Shown: positions 43,888 to 52,813, counted from the stretch's first letter. The stretch: 64,000 bases of DNA from Paraburkholderia bryophila (GCF_013409255.1 NZ_JACCAS010000002.1:2222001-2286000); one strand, 5' to 3'. The notes: generated by a model from the letters alone, not told the origin. Translations and numbers: made by a program.

Positions 43888-44778
43888 ATGCACAATCGCG
43901 TCACGCTCAAGTCGATACAAGCGTTCGAAGCCGCCGCGCGGCTTTCGTCGTTTGCGCTTGCAGCAGAAGAACTGTTCGTGACGCCGTCCGCGATCAGCCA
44001 TCAAATCAAGCTGCTCGAAGAGCAATTGAGCATTCGTCTGTTCCATCGGCTGCATCGCACGGTGCTGCTGACCGACTCGGGGCGGCAATACGCCGAGGAA
44101 ATCACCTCGGCGTTCGGGCGGATCGACGCGGCCACCCGCGAGATCGGCCGCGTGGCGAAAAGCGACATCTTGACGATTCACTGCACGCCGAGCTTCGCGA
44201 CGCAATGGCTGATGCCGCGTATCGCGCGGTTCAGCGCTACACATACCGATATCGATGTGCGCTTGAATGCGTCGTCGGAAGCGGCGGATTTGATTTCAGG
44301 CGCGGTCGATATCGACATTCGCTATGGGCCGCGCAAGCTGCAACCGGCCGGCACGCTGGTGCTCGAATTACCGCCGGAGACGATCGTGCCGCTCTGTTCG
44401 CCCGCGCTGATGAGCGGCGACTATCCGCTGCTGGGCGTCGCGGATCTGCAGCACCATCCGCTGATTCATAGCGAAGGCTGTCTGGTGAGCTGGCGTGACT
44501 GGATGCGTTTGCATCGAAAGACGCGGGTCGATATTGGACGTGGGCCGCGTTTCGATCGCTCGTTCATGGCGTTGAGCGCCGCCGTCGACGGGCTCGGCGT
44601 GTGCCTCGAAAGCCTGCTGCTCGCGCAACGCGAACTGGAAACGGGGCGGCTTGTCGCGCCGTTCGGGCTGGAGGGACTGGAGGTGCGGGGGTATACGCTG
44701 AATCTGCTGAAGTCGCGCACCGACTTGCCGAAGCTGCATAGCTTTCAGGACTGGTTGTTTGCGGAACTGGAGCGGTGA
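43888..44778 (+). CDS. LysR-family (GcvA-like) regulator of the transketolase/TRAP cluster
   Basis: This 296-residue LysR protein has the start LKSIQAFEAAARLSSFALAA, the helix-turn-helix ELFVTPSAISHQIKLLEE, and the effector-domain motif IHCTPSFATQWLMPRI typical of GcvA-like regulators. It is divergent from the split transketolase operon across 131 bp with two dyads between them, so it should control sugar or sugar-acid catabolism by that operon. Confidence 0.92.
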   Translation: MHNRVTLKSIQAFEAAARLSSFALAAEELFVTPSAISHQIKLLEEQLSIRLFHRLHRTVLLTDSGRQYAEEITSAFGRIDAATREIGRVAKSDILTIHCTPSFATQWLMPRIARFSATHTDIDVRLNASSEAADLISGAVDIDIRYGPRKLQPAGTLVLELPPETIVPLCSPALMSGDYPLLGVADLQHHPLIHSEGCLVSWRDWMRLHRKTRVDIGRGPRFDRSFMALSAAVDGLGVCLESLLLAQRELETGRLVAPFGLEGLEVRGYTLNLLKSRTDLPKLHSFQDWLFAELER

Positions 44779-44938
44779 GTGGGTGTTTTGACGGGCCGTA
44801 TGCCGGTGATTCGACTGAGCCGGCGCGCCGTGAGGCCGTGGTCCGTTCGCCACGACCGAGAGCATTTTTAACCAAGACGCCCACCCCTGAGACTCAGTAT
44901 GCTTAGCCTCATTCGTCATCTCATACGGGAACCTCACC

Positions 44939-45655
44939 GTGGCGCACTACCTTTGCCATGAACAGCCGGATCTGCTGGATTTCGACACGACGGTACTCGC
45001 CGCGCGACCCGGCGCGGTCGTACTGGGACGTTCCGCGCTGCATCCGGGCGGTGGCGGCCAGGTCTCGGACGCGGCCACGCTGACGCACGCGCGAGGCGCC
45101 GCGCGCATTACCGGCATCGCGGCGGAAGGCGGTCTGCTGTGGCATCTGCTCGACGAACCGCTCGAACTGAGCGGCGACGTGCATGTCGCGATCGACGCCG
45201 CGCGCCGCGCCACCGTCGCGCAACTGCATACCGGCACGCATATTCTCAACGCGCTGGTGTACCAGCGTTTCGCCGGCGCGCTCGTGACCGGCGCGCAGAT
45301 CAATGCCGACGGCACGGCGCGCATGGACTTCGATCTGCCCGACGCGGACAACGACGCGCTGCGCGCGCTCGAAGAACCCGTCAATGAGGTGATCCGCCGT
45401 GCCATGGACGTGCGCATCTATTACGTCAGCGCAACCGAAGCGCAGTCGACCGAAGGCTTGATTCGTAGCTTGTCGGTCGCGCCGCCACCCACGTCGGACG
45501 GCCGCGTGCGGATCGTCGAGATCGGCGATCTGGACCGGCAGGCTTGCGGCGGTACGCATCTGAGCAACACCGCTCAGTCGCGTCAGATCCGTATCGGCAA
45601 GATCGAGAACAAGGGCCGCCGCAATCGCCGTGTCAGAATCGAACTGGTTGGATGA
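44939..45655 (+). CDS. Alanyl-tRNA editing protein (AlaX type)
   Basis: This 238-residue stand-alone editing domain is homologous to the C-terminal part of AlaRS. The metal-binding pair is HTGTH (97-101) and CGGTH (C203, H207), and SALHPGGGGQVSD marks the Gly-rich start. It hydrolyses Ser- or Gly-tRNA(Ala) to protect against mistranslation. GTG 44939 is the start, with GGGA upstream. It precedes an AraC regulator gene by 18 bp on the same strand. Confidence 0.92.
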   Translation: MAHYLCHEQPDLLDFDTTVLAARPGAVVLGRSALHPGGGGQVSDAATLTHARGAARITGIAAEGGLLWHLLDEPLELSGDVHVAIDAARRATVAQLHTGTHILNALVYQRFAGALVTGAQINADGTARMDFDLPDADNDALRALEEPVNEVIRRAMDVRIYYVSATEAQSTEGLIRSLSVAPPPTSDGRVRIVEIGDLDRQACGGTHLSNTAQSRQIRIGKIENKGRRNRRVRIELVG

Positions 45656-45673
45656 ACACCGTGAGGACCCGTC

Positions 45674-46528
45674 ATGCAAACGTCGGATAAAAGCGAACCG
45701 GAAGTGGTCTGCTGGCGCGATGGCGCGCTCGACGGCGCGTGTCTCGCGACCGCCCGTTATGGCGATCACAAGTTCGACCGGCATCTGCACGACGAACTCG
45801 TCATCGTCATGACAGAGAGCGGCGCGGGGCAATGCCATACGCGCGCGGGTAGCGACGTCGCCGGACCGGGCAGCGTGCTGGTGTTCGGACCGGGCGAGTA
45901 TCACAGCGGCGAAGTGTGGGAAGGCCGCGAATGGATTTACCGGGCCATTTATCTCGACATGGAAGGGCTGGGCGCGCTGAGCGCCGTGTTTTCGCCAGAG
46001 TCGCGCGCCGACAGTCCGTTGCTGATCCCGCCAGGGCTCTATCAGGATCCGCACCTTGCGGGTCTGCTGGTGAAAGCACATGCGAGCCTCGACGAACAGC
46101 GCGCGGTGTCGCTGCTGGAGCGTCAGGCGAACTGGTGGGGCGCGATGGGCATGCTGGTCGGCCGATATGGCGAATCCGCGCAGAGCTACGGCGAGGCGCG
46201 CCGTGAAGCGCACAAGATGGCCCAGGTGCGTGAATATCTCGAGGCCAACTACGAGCGCGATATCTCAGTTGATGAACTCGCGGAACTGGTGGGATTGAGC
46301 CGCTACTATCTGACGCGAGCGTTCTGCAAGGAGTTTGGTTTGCCGCCGCACGCTTATGCGACGCAAGTGCGGCTGCTGGCCGCAAAACGGCTGCTCGCGA
46401 CCGGGCACAACGCGGCGAGCGCCGCCGCGGCTGTCGGGTTTTACGACCAGAGCCATCTGAATCGTTTGTTCAAGCGAGCGTACGGGATCACGCCGGGGAA
46501 GTACGCGGCGATGAAGCCGGGGCATTAG
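45674..46528 (+). CDS. AraC-family transcriptional regulator
   Basis: This 284-residue protein has an N-terminal AraC-type cupin (GDHKFDRHLHDELVIVMTES, GPGSVLVFGPGEYHSGE) and a C-terminal double helix-turn-helix (SVDELAELVGLSRYYLTRAF and SAAAAVGFYDQSHLNRLFKR). GAGGA lies 7 bases before the ATG. It may be co-transcribed with the AlaX gene upstream. In related genomes such regulators often control amino-acid exporters, but none is adjacent here. Confidence 0.92.
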   Translation: MQTSDKSEPEVVCWRDGALDGACLATARYGDHKFDRHLHDELVIVMTESGAGQCHTRAGSDVAGPGSVLVFGPGEYHSGEVWEGREWIYRAIYLDMEGLGALSAVFSPESRADSPLLIPPGLYQDPHLAGLLVKAHASLDEQRAVSLLERQANWWGAMGMLVGRYGESAQSYGEARREAHKMAQVREYLEANYERDISVDELAELVGLSRYYLTRAFCKEFGLPPHAYATQVRLLAAKRLLATGHNAASAAAAVGFYDQSHLNRLFKRAYGITPGKYAAMKPGH

Positions 46529-46586
46529 TTTTCTTGCGGGCGCGTGGGAGCGCTAAGGCGCGTACTGCACCGCATGCCCTAAAAAC

Positions 46587-46985
46587 TCACGCCGGTAGCG
46601 GCACATCTTCGATCAACGCCGCCTGCAGCAAGCGCATACGCCGATCGACAAAATATCCACCGCCCTCGGTGTAACGCAAATAAATGCGGCTGCACAGCGA
46701 GCATTGCCAGACCGCACAACGGTTATACGGAAAGTAACGCGGCGCAATCGGCGCGTCGGCTGCCCAGTAATTCGTCTTGCCCGGTAGATACTCGCTAAAG
46801 GTCGGCTCCGGATCGTCCTCCGGCATCAGCGTGCCGACTTCTTCGAACTGCGTTTCGTCGATCGACAACGGCTGCGATTGCCAGCCGTCGAGCGGCGTTT
46901 TCGTGCATGAGCAAGGCGTAGCAACGTGCGCTTCCGCTTCACGCGCGAGGTCGAACAGCGTCGCCGCGTTCAGATAGTCCGCCAT
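46587..46985 (-). CDS. Conserved hypothetical protein with two cysteine clusters
   Basis: This 132-residue soluble protein has cysteines at 25 and 27 (PCSCTKTP) and at 90, 95 and 98 (YNRCAVWQCSLCSRIYLRY). The spacing suggests one zinc-ribbon-like site formed by the two clusters. Acidic residues and aromatic side chains fill the middle. It is flanked by a convergent AraC gene and a same-strand LigK-like gene 107 bp away. I do not recognise the family. Confidence 0.65.
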   Translation of the reverse strand: MADYLNAATLFDLAREAEAHVATPCSCTKTPLDGWQSQPLSIDETQFEEVGTLMPEDDPEPTFSEYLPGKTNYWAADAPIAPRYFPYNRCAVWQCSLCSRIYLRYTEGGGYFVDRRMRLLQAALIEDVPLPA

Positions 46986-47092
46986 AACGGAGATGATTCC
47001 TGCAGGGTTGTGGGAAGACGCGTGCGAGCGCGGACCATGAAGCCGCGCGCCGTACCGCCGCTATCATGCCCGCGCTCGCGCCGCAGGGAAAG

Positions 47093-47761
47093 TCAGTTGT
47101 TCATCATCCGTTCCCGTTGCGGCACGACCCACGAGCGGTCGAAGCGTCCTTCGGCGATGGCTTTGAGCGACGCCGTTTCCTTCGCGTGCTGGCGGCGCGC
47201 GCCTTCAATGACGGCTTCCACGTCGGCGGGCGCGATTGCTAAAAGGCCATCCTCATCGCCGACGATGATGTCGCCCGGATGCACCGCCATGCCGCCCACC
47301 GTCACCGGCACGTTGATCTCGCCCGGCCCGTTTTTGTACGGCCCACGGTGCGTCACGCCCCGTGCGTACACTGGAAAATCGCGCAGCCGAAGTGCACCGA
47401 CGTCGCGAATCGCGCCGTCGATCACGAGGCCTTGCACGCCGAGACTTTCCGCGAAGCTCGCCATGATTTCGCCCATCAGCGCCTGCGTGAGATCACCGGC
47501 ACCGTCGATCACCAGCACGTCGCCAGGCCGGCAAAAATCGAACGCGCGATGAATCGCCAGGTTGTCGCCCGGCCGCGTATGGACCGTGACCGCGGTGCCG
47601 GCCATTGGCCGTGGTTGATGGTAAGGGCGCAAGCCGACCATGCCGCTTGAGCGCGCCATGTTGTCGCTGAGCAGCGACACCGCCAGTTCCCGCAACGCGT
47701 CGAGTGTGGCCGCTTGGGCCTGAGGCGCGGACTCGTATTCGCGCCAGCCGATTGGATTCAT
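47093..47761 (-). CDS. RraA-like aldolase, LigK / 4-carboxy-4-hydroxy-2-oxoadipate aldolase type
   Basis: This 222-residue RraA-fold protein has the metal and substrate motif GEIMASFAESLGVQGLVIDGAIRD (Gly-rich start, then the Arg-Asp pair) and the C-terminal DEDGLLAIAP. In the protocatechuate 4,5-cleavage and gallate pathways such class II aldolases split 4-carboxy-4-hydroxy-2-oxoadipate into pyruvate and oxaloacetate. The start codon overlaps the stop of the LigJ-like gene, so the two products act together. Context makes aldolase more likely than RNase-E inhibitor. Confidence 0.83.
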   Translation of the reverse strand: MNPIGWREYESAPQAQAATLDALRELAVSLLSDNMARSSGMVGLRPYHQPRPMAGTAVTVHTRPGDNLAIHRAFDFCRPGDVLVIDGAGDLTQALMGEIMASFAESLGVQGLVIDGAIRDVGALRLRDFPVYARGVTHRGPYKNGPGEINVPVTVGGMAVHPGDIIVGDEDGLLAIAPADVEAVIEGARRQHAKETASLKAIAEGRFDRSWVVPQRERMMNN

Positions 47762-48798
47762 ACCGTTGCCCCTTGTGTGGCGAATTGACGATCGAGTTGC
47801 CGCGACAGACGCGGATAGACGCTGCGGGCGTTGTCTTCGTAGATACATTGGCGGTCCGCCGCGCTCAACCAGTCGATCGCGTCGATATAGCGGCGCGTGT
47901 CGTCGTAGTAGTGGCCGGTTTCCGGATCGATACCCTGCACGGCGCCGATCGTTTCCGACGCGAACAGAATGTTCCCGACCGGAATCACCTTGGCGAGCAA
48001 TTCGGCGCCGGGCTGGTGATAGACGCAGGTGTCGAAGAACACGTTGTTCAGCAGATACTCGCTGAGCAGTGGGCGTTTCATGTCTTGCGCGAGGCCGCGA
48101 TAGCGTCCCCAGTGATACGGCACCGCGCCGCCGCCGTGCGGAATGATCAGACGCAGCGTGGGGAAGTCGGCGAACAGATCGCCTTGCAGCAACTGCATGA
48201 ACGCCGACGTATCGCCGTTGATGTAATGCGCGCCCGTGGCGTGGAAATTCGCATTGCACGACGACGACACGTGAATCATGGCCGGCACATCGAGTTCGAC
48301 CATCGCTTCATAGAGCGGATACCAGCTTCGATCGGTGATCGGCAGACCCGACCAGTGACCGCCGGACGGATCCGGATTCAGATTGCAGCCGATAAACCCG
48401 AGCTCTTCGACACAGCGCCGCAATTCGGCAATGCAGTTGGCGGGCGGCACACCCGGCGCCTGCGGCAACTGGCACACGCCGACAAAGTTGCGCGGAAACA
48501 GTTCGCATACGCGGTGCACGAGGTCGTTGGACTCGCTGGACCAGACCGCGTTGGCTTCGGCAGAGGCGAGGTGATGACCCATGCCGGCGGCGCGCGGCGA
48601 GAAAATCGTCAGATCGGTGCCGCGTTCGCGCTGAATTCGCAGTTGACCGTTTTCGATGCTGTCGCGAATCTCGTCGTCGCTAATCGTGGGGCGGGGTGGC
48701 GGCGTGCCGCCGTCTTTCAGCGCGGCGATCTGCTGCGCGCGCCAGGCTTCGTGCTGGGGAGGCGCGGTCGTGTAGTGACCGTGGCAATCGATGATCAT
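47758..48798 (-). CDS. Amidohydrolase-family 4-oxalomesaconate hydratase-like enzyme (LigJ type)
   Basis: This 346-residue protein starts with the metal motif MIIDCHGHYTTAP, followed by GCNLNPDPSGG, the His in PAMIHVSSSC, IIPHGGGAVPYHWGR and a late metal-site region ILFASETIGAV. It closely resembles LigJ, which hydrates 4-oxalomesaconate to 4-carboxy-4-hydroxy-2-oxoadipate. I start at ATG 48798, where the family begins, with AAGGG upstream, rather than in-frame TTG 48807. It is coupled to the LigK-like gene. Confidence 0.83.
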   Translation of the reverse strand: MIIDCHGHYTTAPPQHEAWRAQQIAALKDGGTPPPRPTISDDEIRDSIENGQLRIQRERGTDLTIFSPRAAGMGHHLASAEANAVWSSESNDLVHRVCELFPRNFVGVCQLPQAPGVPPANCIAELRRCVEELGFIGCNLNPDPSGGHWSGLPITDRSWYPLYEAMVELDVPAMIHVSSSCNANFHATGAHYINGDTSAFMQLLQGDLFADFPTLRLIIPHGGGAVPYHWGRYRGLAQDMKRPLLSEYLLNNVFFDTCVYHQPGAELLAKVIPVGNILFASETIGAVQGIDPETGHYYDDTRRYIDAIDWLSAADRQCIYEDNARSVYPRLSRQLDRQFATQGATV

Positions 48799-48877
48799 GG
48801 TGTGCAATACCCTTCAGTTGTGCTCATGCGTGTGCCTGCGTGTGCCGGATTCAATGCGCTGATCCGGCGCGCGGTCC

Positions 48878-50200
48878 TCAGGTTCGTGGCGCCGCATCGC
48901 CATGGGCGAGCGAGGTTGATTCGTCTTCAGGTGGCGTGACGCGCATCACTAGCGCGATGATCGTCGCGACGATCAGGAACGCCGCGATGGTCAGCAGCGC
49001 CAGCTTGAAATTGCCGGTCGCGTTGCGCACGAGCCCGATGCTCCACGGACCGACCAGCCCGCCGAACTGCGCAATCGTGTTGATCAGCGCGATAGTCGCC
49101 GCGCCCGCCGCGCCGGTTCTGAACGACGACGCCAGGCTCCAGAACAGCGGGTTGCCCGCATAGATGAACAGGCCGGTCACGCACAGCAGCGCATAAGCAA
49201 TCACGGGACTCGGCGCATACGCGCTACCGGCGATAGCCAGCGCGCTCATGCCGTACACGAACGCGAGGTGTTTCTTGCGGTCGCCGGTGCGGTCCGAACT
49301 GCGGCTGATCAGGAAGGTGCCCAACACGCCGAACAAGGGCGGCGCGGCCGAAAGAAAACCGACTTCGAGATTGGTCAGATGGCCGAGGCTTTTGACGATC
49401 TGCGGCAGCCACAGAAACAGGCCGTAAATGCCGACCAGCGCGCAACCGAACAGACACGCAAGGCTCCACACACGAATATCGCTCGCTACGCGCAGCAGCG
49501 GAAAATGCGTGTTGCCGCCCAGCGCTTCGCGTTCCGTGGCGAGCGTGGTTTCGAGCCAGCGTTTTTCATCGACGGAAAGCCAGTCGGCGTCGGCGGGGCG
49601 CTCGGTCATGATGCGCAGCGTCACCAGGCCGAGCAGCATGGCGGGCACGCCTTCGAGAATGAACATCCATTGCCAGCCCTGCAAACCGAGCACGCCGTTC
49701 GCGTAGGTCATCAACGCGGTCGAGATCGGACCGCCCAGCACCGCCGAAAACGACCCCGCGATGATGTAGCCGCCCACCGCGCGCGCCCGGTAGCGCACCG
49801 GAAACCATTTGGTCAGATACACCGCGACGCCCGGCAGAAAACCCGCTTCCATCACGCCGAGCGTAAAGCGCAGCACGTAGAAGCTCGAATCGTTGAACAC
49901 GAACGCGGTGGCCGCCGCGACCGCGCCCCACGTGAGCAGAATGCGCGCGATCCAGCGGCGTGCGCCGACGCGATGCAACAGAAGATTGCTCGGCACTTCC
50001 AGCAGCATGTAGCCGAAGAAAAAGATGCTGCCGGCGAAGCCGAACACGGCCGGGCTGAAGCCCAGCTGTTTGTTCATGTCGAGCGCGGCGAAACCGATGT
50101 TGATCCGGTCGAGGTAGTTGAAGAACATCATCGCGAAGAGCAGGGGCATCAGGCGCCCATACACTTTGCGCATGGTTGCGGCTTCATCGATTGAGGGCAT
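48878..50200 (-). CDS. MFS transporter of the anion:cation symporter (ACS) group
   Basis: This 440-residue protein has twelve predicted helices. The ACS signature is FNYLDRINIGFAALDMNKQL near the start, with the cytoplasmic motif SRSSDRTGDRKKHL in the second half. ACS members import organic anions such as tartrate, phthalate and hydroxyphenylacetate. It is the first gene of an operon with the LigJ/LigK-like pair and probably brings in their precursor. It has its own promoter and operator-like hairpin at 50240-50292. Confidence 0.9.
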   Translation of the reverse strand: MPSIDEAATMRKVYGRLMPLLFAMMFFNYLDRINIGFAALDMNKQLGFSPAVFGFAGSIFFFGYMLLEVPSNLLLHRVGARRWIARILLTWGAVAAATAFVFNDSSFYVLRFTLGVMEAGFLPGVAVYLTKWFPVRYRARAVGGYIIAGSFSAVLGGPISTALMTYANGVLGLQGWQWMFILEGVPAMLLGLVTLRIMTERPADADWLSVDEKRWLETTLATEREALGGNTHFPLLRVASDIRVWSLACLFGCALVGIYGLFLWLPQIVKSLGHLTNLEVGFLSAAPPLFGVLGTFLISRSSDRTGDRKKHLAFVYGMSALAIAGSAYAPSPVIAYALLCVTGLFIYAGNPLFWSLASSFRTGAAGAATIALINTIAQFGGLVGPWSIGLVRNATGNFKLALLTIAAFLIVATIIALVMRVTPPEDESTSLAHGDAAPRT

Positions 50201-50239
50201 TGACGTGTCTCCGTGTGGCGACAGTCATTGCTGCCGCTG

Positions 50240-50274
50240 CGTTCTTTATCATGTGTGAGCCCATGATAAGAACG
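50240..50274. promoter_or_regulatory. Inverted repeat over the MFS/LigJK promoter
   Basis: CGTTCTTTATCATG (50240-50253) and CATGATAAGAACG (50262-50274) form a 13-bp dyad with one bulged base around an 8-base spacer. It overlaps the -10 box of the presumed operon promoter, a good position for an operator bound by the upstream LysR protein. Confidence 0.45.
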
Positions 50275-50292
50275 CGCGGATCAGCCGTCCAA
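50263..50292 (-). promoter_or_regulatory. Promoter of the MFS/LigJK operon
   Basis: On the minus strand TTGGAC (50292-50287), 18 bases, then TATCAT (50268-50263). The -10 box is good and the -35 weak, which suits an activator-dependent promoter. The leader would be about 55 bases. Confidence 0.4.
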
Positions 50293-50324
50293 GACCGCTT
50301 ACTTATGCTTGTATAGGTTTTTGC

Positions 50325-51224
50325 TTATAGTGCCGCGTCGGCGAGCGGCGGCGGCAGGCAGTCGAGAAACGCACGCAGATGCGGCGATGCATCATCGGTG
50401 CGGAAAGTGGCCGCGAGGGTAGAACGATACGACGAACCCGGTCCCGCGAGATGGCGGAACACGACGTCGTTGCGCCCATGCCGCGCCACCGATTCGCCAA
50501 TGAACGTAACGCCCAGTCCCGCGGCGACCAGCGCGATGGCGGTTTGAATTTCATACGCCTCGTGCGCAACGAACGGCGTGACGCCCGCATCGCGATACAG
50601 CGAGAGCACCGAGCGTTTGAACTGCGCGTTCTGGTGCTTCGGATACAGAATCAACGGCGTATCGGCGAGTTCCGTGATCTGCACGGTTTGTTGCGCCGCC
50701 AGAGGATGATTCGGTTCGAGCGCGGCCATGACGCGTTCGCGCATCAGCGGATACGACGTGCAGCCTTCCACGGCAACAGGCTGCCGGCCGATGCCGATAT
50801 GAATGCGCAGATCGCGCAACGCATCGGTCTGTTCCTCGGTGAGCATCTCGAAGAGCTTCAGTTCGACTTGCGGATACGCGTGATGAAACGCCTTGAGCGC
50901 GGGCGGCAAAACGCTGTACATCGACGAACGCGTGAAGCCGACACTGAGCCAGCCGCGCCGGCCCACGCCGATTTCCTGCGCCGCGCGCGTTACCTGTTCC
51001 ACCGAGCCGAGAATCTGCCGCGCTTCGCTACACAGATAATGGCCGGCCTCGGTCAGCACCAGCGGACGCCTGGCTCGGTCCACCAGTTGTGTTCCGAGCC
51101 GTTCTTCGAGTGAACGGATCTGCTGGCTCAGCGCCGGTTGCGCGATATGCAGGCGCTCGGCGGCGCGGCTGAAATTGAGTTCCTCGGCAAGAATCACAAA
51201 GCACTGCAGGGCCCTAAGGTTCAT
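50325..51224 (-). CDS. LysR-family regulator upstream of the MFS/LigJK operon
   Basis: This 299-residue LysR protein has the canonical start MNLRALQCFVILAEELNFSR, the helix-turn-helix AAERLHIAQPALSQQIRSLE, and a CatR/CbbR-like effector domain (VGFTRSSMYSVLPPALKAF). It resembles regulators of aromatic degradation such as BenM/CatM. It is on the same strand directly upstream of the MFS/LigJK operon, with a dyad in the spacer, and downstream of the semialdehyde dehydrogenase gene. It may control either. Confidence 0.92.
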   Translation of the reverse strand: MNLRALQCFVILAEELNFSRAAERLHIAQPALSQQIRSLEERLGTQLVDRARRPLVLTEAGHYLCSEARQILGSVEQVTRAAQEIGVGRRGWLSVGFTRSSMYSVLPPALKAFHHAYPQVELKLFEMLTEEQTDALRDLRIHIGIGRQPVAVEGCTSYPLMRERVMAALEPNHPLAAQQTVQITELADTPLILYPKHQNAQFKRSVLSLYRDAGVTPFVAHEAYEIQTAIALVAAGLGVTFIGESVARHGRNDVVFRHLAGPGSSYRSTLAATFRTDDASPHLRAFLDCLPPPLADAAL

Positions 51225-51337
51225 CACGCTCGTCCTGATACCTGATTTCCGGTAGGCACAGGATAACGGGTCGGCGACGGTCGGGCGGGTTTCGTCGGAT
51301 AGAACTTCGCCCGATCGTCGCGGATGAACCAGGCCGC

Positions 51338-52813
51338 TTATCGATCGAAGCCGCCCTGGCACAGGTACTTGATCGACAGGTAATCGTCGAGTCCGTACTT
51401 CGATCCTTCGCGGCCGTAGCCCGATTCCTTCACGCCGCCGAAGGGCGCCGCTTCGCTGGAGACGGCGCCTTCGTTGATGCCGATCACGCCCGCTTCCAAC
51501 TGGCTGGCCACGCGGTCGATACGCCGCACGTCCTGCGTGTAGAAGTAGGCGGCGAGGCCGAACGGCGTGTCGTTGGCCAGACGCAGCGCTTCGGCTTCGT
51601 CGGTGAAACGGAACAGCGGCGCCACCGGGCCGAAGGTCTCCTCGCAGCACACCAGCATGGTGTCCTGCGCGCCGGTCAGGACGGTCGGCGCGTAGTAGTT
51701 CGGGCCGAGTTCGGTCAGGCGCTTGCCGCCCGTCAGCACTTTCGCGCCGTGCGCGACGGCGTCTTCCACGTGACGTGCGATCTTGTCGATGGCGCGCGCG
51801 TTGATCATCGGGCCGATCTGCGCGTCCGGGTCGGTTGCGGGTGCAACCTTCAGAGCCGCGACGCGCGTCGCGAGCAGATCGGCGAAGCGTTCATAAACGC
51901 CGGCCTGCACGTAGACGCGGTTCGGACACACGCAGGTCTGTCCGCCATTGCGGAATTTCGACGCCATCAGGCCGGTGACGGCGGCGTCGAGATCGGCGTC
52001 GTCGAACACGATGAAGGGCGCGTTGCCGCCTAATTCCAGCGAGAGTTTTTTCAACGTCCCGGCCGATTCACGCGCCAGATGCTTACCGACCGGCGTCGAG
52101 CCGGTGAACGTGATCTTGCGCACGCGCGCATCGGCGAGCCAGTCGGCGACCGCCGCAATGCCCTGTTCACGCGACGCCGACAGCATGTTCAGCACGCCAT
52201 TCGGCAGACCCGCTTCCTGAGCGAGCGCGGCGAGGGCGAGTGCGGTGAGCGGGGTATCTTCGGCGGGCTTGGCGACCACCGTGCAACCGGCCGCGAGCGC
52301 GGGCGCGATCTTGCGGGCGATCATCGCGAGCGGGAAATTCCACGGCGTGATCGCCGCGACCACGCCGAGCGGTTCCTTCACCGCGCTCATGCGCTTGCCG
52401 CGCTGCTGCTGCGGAATCAGATCGCCGTAGATGCGGGTCGCCTCGTCGGCGAACCACGCAACGTACGACGCGCCGTACGCGACTTCGCCACGGCTTTCGG
52501 CGAGCGGCTTGCCTTGCTCCATCGACATCAGTTTCGCGAGGTCGTCGGTATTGGCGACGATCAATGCGTGCCAGCGGCGCAGCAACTCGGCGCGCTCGCG
52601 CGGCAGCTTGTCGCGCCAGGCGGGGAAGGCGCGGGCGGCGGCGTCGGTGGCGGCGCGCGCGTCTGCTGCGCCGCTGTTCGCGACCTCGGCGATCTGCTCG
52701 CCGGTGGCCGGATTGGTGACCGGGAAGCGCGCGCCGTCGGCGGCCTCCGTCCATTGGCCGTCGATCAGATTGTGCGTGCGGATCAGTTCATCGCGCGTCA
52801 AGGCGAGAGACAT
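51338..52813 (-). CDS. gabD: NAD(P)-dependent succinate-semialdehyde dehydrogenase
   Basis: This 491-residue aldehyde dehydrogenase has Asn in PWNFPLAM (159), Glu in SLELGGNAPFIVFDDAD (260) and catalytic Cys in FRNGGQTCVCPNRVYVQ (294), matching GabD. It oxidises succinate semialdehyde to succinate, or glutarate semialdehyde and similar substrates. The CVCPNR segment with two cysteines is the redox switch typical of SSADH. It lies between the LacI gene and a LysR gene. No GABA transaminase is nearby, so the source of its substrate is not shown. Confidence 0.92.
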   Translation of the reverse strand: MSLALTRDELIRTHNLIDGQWTEAADGARFPVTNPATGEQIAEVANSGAADARAATDAAARAFPAWRDKLPRERAELLRRWHALIVANTDDLAKLMSMEQGKPLAESRGEVAYGASYVAWFADEATRIYGDLIPQQQRGKRMSAVKEPLGVVAAITPWNFPLAMIARKIAPALAAGCTVVAKPAEDTPLTALALAALAQEAGLPNGVLNMLSASREQGIAAVADWLADARVRKITFTGSTPVGKHLARESAGTLKKLSLELGGNAPFIVFDDADLDAAVTGLMASKFRNGGQTCVCPNRVYVQAGVYERFADLLATRVAALKVAPATDPDAQIGPMINARAIDKIARHVEDAVAHGAKVLTGGKRLTELGPNYYAPTVLTGAQDTMLVCCEETFGPVAPLFRFTDEAEALRLANDTPFGLAAYFYTQDVRRIDRVASQLEAGVIGINEGAVSSEAAPFGGVKESGYGREGSKYGLDDYLSIKYLCQGGFDR

